A stretch of DNA of 64,000 nt from contig CM049989.1 in NCBI GenBank assembly GCA_016630955.3, forward strand, positions 1-64,000, read 5' to 3'. Position 1 is the first letter of the stretch, and each line of letters starts with the position of its first letter. A program made the translations under genes and the position numbers. This stretch comes from Didymella arachidicola. Its lineage: Eukaryota; Ascomycota; Dothideomycetes; Pleosporales; Didymellaceae. The notes below the pieces were generated by a model. The model was not told the DNA's origin. It was given only the letters and a program-made list of their open reading frames with translations, and made no database searches. Positions 53,941-64,000 of the stretch are shown here, piece after piece.

Positions 53941-55025
53941 ATCGATAGGTCTTTCTAGGTATGCAACAGTGCAGTATGTGCCGCAGTGAGAGGAGATAAC
54001 AATACTGACCAAGCTGGGATAGACCTAAGTGCGAGTCGTTAAGTGAGCGATGGTCATGATACTGGACCCACATCAGGATAGCACCGTGTAAAATACGATT
54101 GGTGGCTTCTTCCGCCACACCATCTAGACGCATTAAGATACCCAGTTACGCATGCAGCAAGGTACATTACTAGAGTCGCTCTCTGAACAAAGTCCAGATC
54201 TCGAATTGCGTAATGTCTGCTTTGTTCTAGAATACGTTTACTCAACGAACCATGGTAACGCACTACCCGCATGCGACGAAACACTCTAGGTGTCAAGAGA
54301 GGTTAGGGTGTCAATTTTGACTACATCATGATGCTTAGAAATCCAGCTCGACCAACGCTAGAACTTGCAACATAATTAGTAGGATTCTCTAACAGCTGGT
54401 ATAGATGTGAAATATTGTCGCAGGCCAAGCGCTGTCGTGAACCTAAACTGTGTTACTAATCGTGCCGCGTAAGGGCCTAGATATAAGCTGAGCTATGATG
54501 CTGAAACAATACAACAACATACACACTCTTCTTGAGATCCTATACCTGCAGCCCCCGCACCCAACCGTGCGACAAATATACCATACTTACAGAGGCATCT
54601 AACATAAATCCGGTGCTGCGCGCCAACCGGATTCGAACGGAGAAATTAGATCATGTAGTATTCATTCTTGCTAGGTGGCGAATGGAGCAGCCAGCCCCAC
54701 TAACCCAATGCGGTACTTGCCCAACGACGCCGCCGCCCCTCTGACGTAGTGCCATCACCAAATGAACCTCTCGACTTTGCACACTCTCATTCTAAGACCG
54801 TAGTTCTTCATGAGCGTTCTCGAATACCTCGCTGGTCAGCAGTGGTCCCGGCAGCTCTTCTTACGCATAGAGAGTCGCCAACGCTAATGCATATACAATC
54901 AGGAACACCTGGCGCTGGTGCTTCCACATCAATTTTCCTTTCTGCTTCCTCGGTCTTTTGGCCGCCGAGTTCTTTATCCGCGACGCCGAACTTTCGTTTA
55001 GGCGCGACTGCTGCGCATGGACTAG
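53941..55025. other. Upstream region of the glycosyltransferase
   Basis: No gene was recognised. A minus-strand frame continues about 24 codons upstream of the chosen ATG. Near 54630 a GTTCGAATCC-like stretch resembles a tRNA T-arm, but no cloverleaf forms around it. Confidence 0.45.
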
Positions 55026-55226
55026 TTTAGCGCAGTCTTGTTCGTCGGCAGCGCGACCAGCCTACTCGTCGGCGTCTCGTGCGGTGGTACGCAGTACCCG
55101 TGGACGTCGGCAGCTACCCTCGCGCCCAGCATCGTCGGCGGGTTGGGCTGCGCTGCCTTCGTCGCGTGGCAGGTGCACGCAACTGTCACAACTACCGCAA
55201 CAGCTACCCTACGAAAGCCCGCGTGA
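55026..55226 (+). pseudogene. Remnant of a fungal MFS transporter
   Basis: The frame reads SATSLLVGVSCGGTQYPW then TSAATLAPSIVGGLGCAAF. The pattern S-GG-xQYPW followed by a hydrophobic helix is typical of the middle of fungal DHA-type major facilitator drug transporters. The rest of the roughly 500-residue protein is not found on either side: a stop precedes it at 55023 and the frame ends in a Thr-rich tail. It is a decayed fragment without function. Confidence 0.6.
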
Positions 55227-55319
55227 TTTTCCAGCACATAACGCAGCCGCAACGGCCTTGCCTCACTCCTTCATCAACGTGCACGAGCTTGTCAGACCAG
55301 CCCTGTTATAGTACCTTAA

Positions 55320-56080
55320 TAAAATTCCCTGCGCATGCACTAAGGCCCTAGCGACAACTAAGACGTGCATAACGTAGTAGCTCAAATCTAGCAGGCCTAT
55401 ATTCATCTCTACAACTTTGTCTAGTCGATGCAATGCGTAGATGCTACCTCCCGCGCTGTTTACAAGGACGAGCCATGCAAACTCTTCAAGCAGTGCAGTT
55501 AGCTTGTCTTAGGACCGCTAAAGCTATGTACGTAGCGCAGGCAGAGCTACAAGCACTCCTAATGCGATGTGCGCACACATTCGCATCTGTTAGGCGCAGG
55601 GGTCGTGCAGGTGAATGCGAAGGAGTTAATATAAACACAGTGCTATAGCAGAGCTAACAAGCACTACAAACAGCCACCTCTTAACGCTTTAGCACAGGAA
55701 GGAACGGAGCGTGAAGGCAACTAAGGAGGCCTAGATGTTGCTAATAATGCTAACGTAGTTAATAAGCTGCCACGTCAGCGTGTGCGTAGTCGGCAAAAGT
55801 GTAGTGGAGCGTTAAGCTAGCAAAGCACAGCGTGGTCGCAGTAAGGTAGAGCAATACTGCCACAGCATTAGGAGGGGGCGAACCGCTGCTAGCAGTAGCA
55901 AAGCATACTGCGCTATAACAAAACTATACAACTCTAAGTAGGTGCAACTAAATGTTAAGGGTCTTAGTGTGCAGTTACACGACGGAAGCGATAGAGGCTG
56001 CGTAGGAGGCTGTGCACGGCCGTCGTTAACTAAGGCTGTAGCAGTTGTGGTCAGTACGTACGCTTGCGTCGTGCGGGGCA
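55320..56080. other. Stop-dense relic, possibly an old transposon
   Basis: All frames carry many TAG/TAA codons, and TAG is unusually common. One short frame (55433-55648) is rich in Ala/Arg/Leu, like a transposase tail. This resembles a RIP-mutated repeat, but no family could be named. Confidence 0.3.
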
Positions 56081-56711
56081 CTAATGGCTCCTGGTAGTCT
56101 CAGAGTTACTCCCCAGCTGATGTCGTTCATCACTTTGTGCACGGCTTCGCAGCGAGGACTGTGTGGCTCAACAGTCGCTGCCTTTGCAGCGTGGTGCGGT
56201 AAGGAAGATTGATGGCTCAGTATGAGCGAATTTTTCCTGACGTCTCTATCATACCCTTTACAGCGTTCTTGCAAGTTGACTTGGCATTTAAAGCAACAGG
56301 ATGGATTGCTTCCCATGGTTGAGTAAATCGGTGTGAGCGTCTCCACGGGTCGCGATACGGTTCGGTGGGCGTCGTTGGGCTTGCCAATATGGGGCATTAC
56401 TCTGACTTAAAGACTCTTGGTTTACTAGCGTTGGATTTGTAGAACCGTGTGTGTCATCATCAATAAGCATTGTTGAGCTTAAGGATTCGCCCCGACAGCT
56501 ACATACTATCCTTGTTTGCGATGAATTACACACGATTGTCTGACTGCTCGTAAAAATCAACATGAGGAACAGGCGTGGCACATCTATGCGGTACATGGCC
56601 TAATGCGAAGCCTTCGTAAAATGCGTGAAGGCCTGGTTCGCGCGAGCTACATTCGGGCTACCGGTAGGAGCGAAGCTCGAGTAGCATCGTACAGACATGA
56701 ACAACATCTCA

Positions 56712-57508
56712 TCAGAGTCCCATTTGAAACAACAACGCAGACCGCAGAGTCTCGTGCACCGTGCGGACTGCCGTGAACATGCCCCTTATGCTTGTATTGC
56801 GCAAGTTCTGGTAGTGCCAAGTTGCACTATTGCTTCCCCGTCGATCCAATACGGGTTGAGAGAGCTGCTGGTCGGTGAGCCGTGCATGCTTCCTACAACG
56901 ACGCGAACGGAGTTTGGCACGCATTGCGATCTCGGCGAAATGGGTCAGGGCAAGACCGCCAAATACGACACTTGAACTGAAAAAGATATTCCGCAACCTT
57001 TTCTTGATGCTGTGTCCTCTGTAGTGCTTTTGGCTTCAATCAGCAAAGGTCTCATGTTTGTTGCCTGAGAAGCTTACCTTGCAATATCCTCTTGTACGAT
57101 CGACCTCCGTCTTCCCGCCCAAGGAGTCATACTCGAAAGCATTTGGATGGAAGTGAAGCGACTCTGTGCCCAAAACGCATTGATAAAGAGGTGCTGTGAG
57201 CTCAGCACTGCAAGACGGATCCACAGCGTGCAAAGCGAGATGATCTCTTTCTGTGGAAAGGATCGGACCCGCCGCTGTTTAGCCCACGGGCCAGCTGCCA
57301 TTGAAACGTACTGTGTTGGGCCGTAGGTTAAGATATCACTATGGTTTTCATGGTCGCCGCCATTGTGGTTGTGGTTGATAGGTAGGCCGCCGGCGATGTT
57401 CTCATCCGAACTGAAAGCGTCAGCACTGCTACGACCTGTTCGGCTGTGCGAAAGTCTCCCAGAAGTGAAACTCGCGTCCGACTGTTCCAATTCGACTAAG
57501 CTGGTGGT
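56712..57508 (-). CDS. C-terminal exons of an unknown spliced gene
   Basis: Exon 57508-57078 follows an acceptor CACCCTAG. A 59-bp intron (57077-57019, GTAAGC donor, GCTGAT branch, CTACAG acceptor) joins it in frame to 57018-56712, ending SALLFQMGL and a TGA. The first exon is not placed: no in-frame ATG precedes the acceptor. The first part is Ser/Asn/His-rich (INHNHNGGDHENHSD). The last exon has a short hydrophobic stretch (NIFFSSSVVFGGLAL) and a basic patch. About 245 aa are covered. No family was recognised. Confidence 0.4.
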
Positions 57509-58764
57509 CTAGGGTGGCCAGTACCATCCTGTGCACTATGTAAAGCGGTATTGCGGAAGCCACAGCACTCTATTGTGAGATGTAGACAATCCATACGTGC
57601 AGACTGAGATTTCGTGATGCGTTTCATTATCATCTTTGAAATATCGCGAAAGTTCGTAGTCCAAGAGATCCTGTCCTTGAATGGATAAAATGTGTTGTCA
57701 ATCGTGCGATGTCTTAGTGTGTGAGATGTACCAAGAAAGTCGCTCGTTGTCAGGCAGAACGATCGTCATTATTTTGTGTCGACAGTCCGCTAGGCGGTCG
57801 CTGAAGGAGGAAATTCTCCGGTTTGATCTGGTGAATGTAGCAAAAAGCTCCGATAGATCGTCAGTATGTGCATGATCCTCGAAATGGTCAGTTGAAGGCA
57901 ATTGCCTCCTGTAGTGAGCCAATGTGTCACTTCAGCATGATCCAGGATGGCGTCGCTGCGCTTCGTCTTTTCTTAATTGAGGTCTCAAAGAAATTTGATG
58001 TCTTGCAAGCTTGACATGTTGAGAGTGATCGTGCATTCACCGGGACCGCACACTTACCAGGTGCGGCCTAGCTTTGCGCCATCATAACTACAAACGATGT
58101 TAGCCAGCATCACGTGCTCTGTTACATAATCATCTGTAGGGTGTATATTCCCTCTTCCCCTCATTAGATAGGAAAAACGTAGTCCCTCTTTTCTACGCCT
58201 TGCCTCTGCCCGCACACAAATGAGAGTGCTCGACTTGGCGGTGTCTGACTCATTCCAACCTTTACCGCTCGCCCATATACTCATCTCTGGCTCAACAACC
58301 ATGATGTTGATCCCCCCCCCCCCCCCCCCCCCCGCGCATATTGTCAAATCGTAGCACAGAGTCCACGACGCGCGATGAAAGGTCTCATCGCCGCGGGATT
58401 CAACGCGGACTCGTCTCTCCTATCTCACCCATCACAAACACTTTCGTTCCGTCCTGAGACTTGACCGAGCTCACCTGAGCGCTGAGTCTCTTGTCTTCGC
58501 GGATGCTGTTGCTGTCGTGATGATGTCGCCGGTCTGGAAAGCGCTCACTTGGGGGCCCTTTCCAGTCCCAACGCAATATAGATACTGGATCGTGCATTTG
58601 TCTTACCGAAACACTGGAAGCCGTCGAGTGGTACGGCTACTTAAATGCTCCTTTACGTCCAAACGCATTCATCCTCTCTCAGTTTCTCATACTTTGTCTC
58701 TCGACTGGATCATTAAATCAGTAACTGCCGGATTCTGACCCGATCATTCTCCTTGGATCCTGGG
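57509..58764. other. Intergenic region with a poly-C run
   Basis: No resolved gene. It should contain the missing first exon of the 56712-57508 gene and the promoter of the gene at 58765. Confidence 0.45.
58312..58333 (+). repeat. Poly-C homopolymer, 22 bp
   Basis: An unbroken run of 22 C residues. Length may be unreliable in the assembly. Confidence 0.95.
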
Positions 58765-59941
58765 ATGGGCATTTGTACGGGAACTACGAGAGCGGGAGTT
58801 CCTTGCCGTGGCCAGGCCACTCACCACTTGCCCGGCGAGTCAAAGCCAACCCGATGCTTCCATCATCAGAAGCTGTCTGTAGCCTTTGAAGAAACCGGCT
58901 TGGCTGAGTCTTCCAAAGAGCGGGATCACTCTGTGAGTGGTGCATCACTTACGGGGTTACTTGTCTAATTATATGCAGATGGAGACATTCCTGAGGTCTA
59001 CTTTAGCTGACAAGACTATCTGTCCAGCAGTGCGTTGCCAACGGAATCTTTGTACGATAATGCTGTCTTCATTGTAGGACGGGTGCAACTCAAGTCTCAA
59101 GAACTCAAGGAACAGCACCGTTCACGCCAAGACCGCTACGGATCCTCGCAAAGGCGTACAGGCACCAATCTCGAACACCTCTGCTCGACAACGGAACATC
59201 CCTTCGCGGAAGGTGTTTGATTTCGAGATCCTCGATTCTGTCAACGAACCGTCTCTCGCCAAGTCTGCTAAGCGCAAGGCTCCGTTTCACGCGGATAACA
59301 ATCGTTATAACAAAGGCAAATCGCTACGTAGCCAAACAGGCCAAACCGACGTCATTCGAAAGCCCAACGCCAATGATGCTGAACTGGACGCTGGTATCTT
59401 GGAACTTCTCCGCGGCCTGGACAATACCAAATTGTCTAACCTGCGAGCAGCCAATCCACCGCTTGCATGCGATTCGCCATCTGACCCGCAGCTTTCCCAG
59501 GAACCACACCCTCGCCCACCTAACCGACCGGACCCGGTCAAGAAGATGCATGTGCAAGAGTCCAGTGCTGGTCCTCGTGGGTTTTCCGCTCCGGTCGGTC
59601 AGATGTTGCGACCACGAACCCTTCCTCCAGACAAGTCTCAACCCCTTATGACCAGCAGTACCTACGCCAATCTTGCAATCGATGACGAGATCTCCAATAC
59701 TCTTGACAATCTCGCCGGATCTCTCACCGCAGAAACCTTTCTCGCCAACGCCAAGGTTCTCAAGAAGGTAGTCAAGCATCACGCTGCTGCACTGAAGGAA
59801 CATGGATCGTTTGTGTCAAGCCACGGGAAGCGTCTCGTCTCCGCCGAGGATCATATTGACATGCTGACCACGCGGGTGGATCGTCTCGAGCAGCAGCAGA
59901 AGGCAGGTACGAAACAGGGGCTGAAGATTGTCATTGATTGA
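58765..59941 (+). CDS. Protein with N-terminal Cys/His motif and C-terminal coiled coil, function unknown
   Basis: Three exons, 58765-58932, 58979-59029 and 59078-59941, give 360 aa; introns are 46 and 48 bp. ATG 58765 was preferred to a TTG 12 bp upstream. The N-terminus has a C-x8-C ... C-x2-H pattern (CTGTTRAGVPC then CFHH), like the small zinc-type motif found in proteins reading C-T-G/K-C-C-H. The middle is Pro/Ser-rich and probably disordered. The last 100 residues are helical, ending in a short coiled coil (HIDMLTTRVDRLEQQQ). Lys/Arg content and the motif suggest a nuclear or DNA-associated role, which is inference only. Confidence 0.65.
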
Positions 59942-62900
59942 GTTTTGAGATAATGATATACTACAAGCGTTCAGATGCGATACCCTGAGTGGTATAAGTG
60001 TCAAAGACGTCTTAGGTCAGAGTCGGGGTAGCGATGTATTATTCGGACACAGTCACTCCTTCATCTCAGTATCAGGTCGCAGCGTAGCTAGATTTCCCAT
60101 CTGGAGCAGTGAATTATTGCAGTACGCCACCAACGCTGTGTTCGAACCCTGAATACATACTTGAGCCTTTTCATAGATGTCAGATACCAGTACTGAGTAG
60201 CGCAACACTAAGTCACCTCAAGGATCCCCCCTTCTCAACCTTCCGACTGATATGGATTCACATATCGTCCTTAAACTCGCTCATGGCGTCTCTTGTCTTC
60301 TTTCCGATTAGTTGCACCTATGTATCTCAATGATACAGTAACAAAGACACAATTGATGCACACAGAGAGTATGAGCGTGTTGGTTGGGACTGAAATTAAG
60401 CAGATCGACTGATGCTTGTGGAGGTACTGTTCTCACTTGCAAGCAGCCTGGTGAGAAGACAGCTAGAGGATCCAAAGACACCGCACTGCAAAAAGTTGTG
60501 AGCAACAGGCCGCCACCCAGCTTGGTTTCGGAGGAAGGCACTATCGAAGATCCCAATGGATGGGCTGTCAACTTGTTGCCCCTACCTTTGCGACCAAGGC
60601 GTTGCGTCTACAGCGTCGGCGTTGTTGACATACCCGTGATGGCCATGCTTTGCCTCTCAGCTAAAGCTACAGGTCGTGAAGTAACTTTGTTGCCCTATAA
60701 AAGCTTCATGTGAGTTGGTTCATTCTTTATGTTGGATTATCGCAGGCGCGGACGGGGATGTGAAACAAGTCATGATGAACAGCGAGCTACATCGCGCTTG
60801 CAAGGCGAGGACTATCAATTACAAATGTGTCACAAGTGCTTGGAATAGACGTCATAAGCTTTTTCCGACTATACAACTTTGTTTAGACGTTTTTGTGCGC
60901 GGGAAATCTCTTCAATCGGCAAGGAACTATCCAACACAGCTGTTGCTTGTTGATCAGCCATCCAGATGAACAGCGCTCGTATGCTTCTGAAAGACGGCTT
61001 AAGACTAACCAGAGACGCGAAAGTGACACGTGCTAAATCGCATGCAGCTGCTTTAGCTGACATATCACGCGGAACAGTAGGCATGGCTTTCAGTGCGTGC
61101 ACGTTGTGCTTGCTATTCGCGATGGACATGGTCGAAGGCCGAGAACAGGCCCCAAACAGTGCAAATCTGGCTCAATGTCTATTGTTGATACTACATACAG
61201 GAGTTCATGGGCGTATAATGCGCACACAACGTCTTTGACACTTTCCCAAGAAGCGACATGAAGATCGTCCACAAAGGCGAATGCGGCGTGAATAGAAACG
61301 TCGGAAAGCATATCGTGGCAAGGGCGCAAAGCGCGCATCACTGTTAACGCTCAGGACCTTGACCTTGCGGCATACTGGGAGAATGCAGGTAAGACGACCG
61401 ATTGGGACGAGATGGCACGACGCCAGCCCATTGTACAGCTGGGCCGAAGAGGGGGGGGCGGGGAACGAGCTAAACTGGATTGGCAGTGCCACAATGGGCG
61501 GGTCTGCTCGCCTCGCCGGAAGAAACCCATAGTCTCTGAGCTCGCGTATTGTATCATGGAGACCAAGCTCAGTCACTCCCACATCGCATGAAAGCATCTG
61601 CGACCACAATCGTTCGTTGCGATTCGTCCATGGCTAAAGTGTGGCTGACGGATTGGTGCTCAAATCTCCGTGATTCTACGCAGATGCTCATTTCTTCACC
61701 ACAACTAATCTTGTGTCCTCTCCCCGTTCTTCCGCAATCACATAGCCTTGACGTAATCTGGCACTTTGCTCCGCGATGCGATCATGTTGTCACTCACCGC
61801 CGTTGTTGCGAGACTACATGAGAACGCGTCACAGCAGCTCGAAGCTGTGTAATTCTGCAGACCGTCTGCATCCTTGGTTTCATGCATCGTATGGTAGGGC
61901 CCCGACCTTCATGGTCGTCGCACGACACACCGACTTTTGCGTTGTGCAACTGCGAGCGAATATTCTTCTAGGCCCAACCACCGGATGCACATTTCGAAGG
62001 GCCGGAGAAAGTATGTTGATACTCTGCTGAATCGGTCCTTTGCCATACAGTACATAAGAGCGATGGTAGTTTCATTGACTGAGGACGGAATAGTCACCTG
62101 CGCAAATACAACACTAAGTATACCGGCTTCTCTCGAAGTGTGCGTTGAGGACGGATTCCCACGGTGGCACCACCGACCAATACCCCTGCGTCTCGATATC
62201 CCGCTCAATAACAACCATGCAGAGCGGCATCCCGATATTCGGCTGTCGCTGTTACCGTCGGCAGCTTGTTTGCGCTTCCGCAAAGGCTCCCAGTCGTGAT
62301 ATTTGCAGCATGGATATGACGTCGCACCGCGGACGTTTCATCGAGCATGCTGTGCCGGCAAGCATCTACCGGCATCGTCCTGGACATACCTGGACCAACG
62401 TCACATCCAAAGATGGACCATTATAGTATCTGCCATGGCCTTTTGATGTCTCTGTACAACAGCGGAAGTCAAAAGCAGCCCGCTTTGCAGGCTGTCGGAC
62501 TGCAATCACAGGGGTTGCGATGATGGTCCTATTGATGGTCGACTGTTACGAGCCATACAGTGGCACCAGAATCACTTCATTGGCCTTCTTGGCTCCAAAT
62601 GCATTCATTTCGTCGCTGGCATAGTATATCACCCATGAAGGTCTAATGACAGGATTCAGTCGATCTTATGCCGCATCAAGGCAATGTACCGGCCTTGGCA
62701 CAGTGGCATGAATAACTGTGCAGTTGTTATGATCTGGACACCATCTGTGACAACCTTGGGAGAGTTCTGAGTCCCTAAGCCTAGAAACTGGAACACTTTC
62801 TAAACAATTGAGCACGACACATCTAGAACATATAGAAGCAACCAGTGCTATGAAATGGGTTCAGATGAGTCAAGCAGTCGACCCTCGGCGAACGACCATC

Positions 62901-63249
62901 TGAATGGCATGCTCCTGCAGATGAATCACCTTGCTCGTGCGTGCGTCGGTGAAAGAACAAGTCCTGTAAACCCTAGCGATTTCGTCACGCTGTGACCAAA
63001 GTAATTGTGGGACTGTAGATTCGCAAGCCATACGAACCAGTAGACAGACCTGAACCAGCTGCGGCCCTGTTACACGATATTGAAATACCGAGACTGTAGG
63101 TGCATAGCCCTAGAGATGTCCTGGTCGCAAGTTGCATTCGGCTTCGCGACACTCCTTTTTATGAATATAAAGGCTTAGCCTATAGCCTTAACCTTCAAGC
63201 AAACAACGCAAGCATTTCTGTATGATCACTGGACTCTCATACTTTCATC
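59942..63249. other. Long stretch without a resolved gene
   Basis: Several frames of 90-130 codons on both strands (for example 60384-60713 plus, 60966-61238 plus, 61205-61609 minus, 61909-62283 minus). The 61205-61609 frame looks partly coding, with GLHDTIRELRDYGFLPARR, but lacks an ATG in frame and a splice chain. No domain was recognised. Confidence 0.35.
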
Positions 63250-64000
63250 ATGTCCGCCGTAAACGCACCTTCTCTACCGGATGAACAACTTCAGCCCATG
63301 ACTTTCTTGGTACAAGTCCTCTTTGCAGCCCATCGTACGCATCCTGGATGATTGCCAATTGAACATGGCTGACCCTGTAGATTTTCTTGGTGGTCAGTCA
63401 GAAACTTTCGTGGATTGGGGAAATGCTGTGTGCCGTAACAGCCTTACGGTACTCGCCAGTCAGCTGAAGCTGGCTGTCGACAAACCCAAAACACAACCTG
63501 ATATCCAGGAGCTGCTTACGACAGGCAGCAAGGTGTTCCAGGCTTTGAATAGTATTTTGGATGCGGAGGGCTGCTGGATGCCACTCCTCTTTTGTAACAA
63601 AGCAACTCTTCGCACGGTGACAGGTATGATCGTGTCGCCATGATACCAGTATCATATACTGACACAAAGCAGGAGGCATGTCTCTTACCACACTTACTGC
63701 TCACGATATTCCGTTTACGAAGGATGCTCATATGAAGCAGACTGCAGACTTCGGGGACATTCTGGACAAGCGCAAAGAGGACATGCAAGCGTTTCTAGTC
63801 AATGGCATCGGCCAATTGCTGGTGTTACGCGATCAGCCGTATCACTTCGAGACCCTCCGTCAGTTCCTGATCACATGCGATCATTATGCGGTCATGACGC
63901 AGTTGCACGTACACTGGCTTTCGCCATTCGAGCTGATGCGGCAGATACAGGCTATCAGTGGGTTCTTGGAGCATCATATAGGGGACTTGCGGCGGGATTC
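63250..64000 (+). CDS. 5' part of an unknown gene running off the window
   Basis: A firm intron (63624-63672, 49 bp, GTATGA to GCAG) joins exon 63365-63623 to 63673-64000, which is open to the window end. ATG 63365 (MADPVDFLGGQSETF) starts the main frame. A better-placed ATG at 63250 (MSAVNAPSLPDEQLQPMTFL) is separated from the same frame by 19 bp that begin GT and end AG; removing them fuses both frames without a stop. About 195-215 residues are visible, mostly helical and charged. No known family was recognised. Confidence 0.55.

Noticed and set aside
54600..54720. Possible tRNA gene on the minus strand
   Set aside because: GTTCGAATCC resembles a T-loop, but the T-stem does not pair and no acceptor or anticodon arms could be drawn.
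1..64000. CRISPR arrays, operons and bacterial-type promoters or ribosome sites
   Set aside because: The spliced gene structure shows a fungal genome. The only regular repeats found are the left-end satellite, poly-C and transposon ends.

Overview
The window looks like a chromosome-end or accessory region of a filamentous ascomycete (Pezizomycotina, most likely a Dothideomycete). The genes carry short GT-AG introns of about 46-61 bp with CTAAC/CTGAC-like branch sites. There is a full-size PDR-type ABC transporter, a secreted multi-domain pectinesterase, telomere-linked RecQ-type genes, and many TA-flanked pogo/Fot1-like transposons whose older copies carry stop codons of the kind repeat-induced point mutation (RIP) produces. 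No rRNA or convincing tRNA gene was found. The species cannot be named from the sequence alone.

Layout. 1-830 is a C/T-rich tandem repeat tract. 833-8624 (minus) holds two adjacent paralogous large ORFs. The first to be transcribed (5292-8624) has zinc fingers and a tyrosine-recombinase-like core but no helicase. The second (833-5200) has the same core followed by a RecQ helicase. 9057-11695 (minus) is a four-exon pectinesterase gene with one degenerate, one apparently active and one truncated domain. 14499-19006 (plus) is a four-exon PDR/ABCG transporter of 1447 aa. A perfect 1865-bp pogo/Fot1-like element (A1) sits 165 bp behind it.

24390-45768 is a transposon nest. It contains element B1, then element D (split by an intact Tad1-like LINE), a fragment A2, a stop-ridden element A4, a short-chain dehydrogenase gene (37585-38625) on a 1.8-kb island, a fragment A3, and element B2. 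B2 is itself interrupted by element C and by a second copy of A (A5) with the same length and same predicted protein as A1. Removing C and A5, each with one TA, leaves B2 at 2147 bp, exactly the length of B1, so this part of the nest is well resolved.

47750-59941 is ordinary gene space: a processive family-2 glycosyltransferase in seven exons (51426-53940, minus), several unrecognised small spliced genes, an MFS transporter remnant and a CxxC/coiled-coil protein. A further gene runs off the right edge.

Most notable observations: (1) the tyrosine-recombinase-like domain in both RecQ-locus proteins, with the same 173-residue Arg-to-Tyr spacing in each; (2) every readable terminal inverted repeat, across two different transposase families, carries an element-specific motif repeated at exactly 17-bp spacing; (3) the resolved nest, with stop codons in old copies but none in A1 and A5. 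Gene models were spliced by eye. Functions come from recognised motifs, not database searches.
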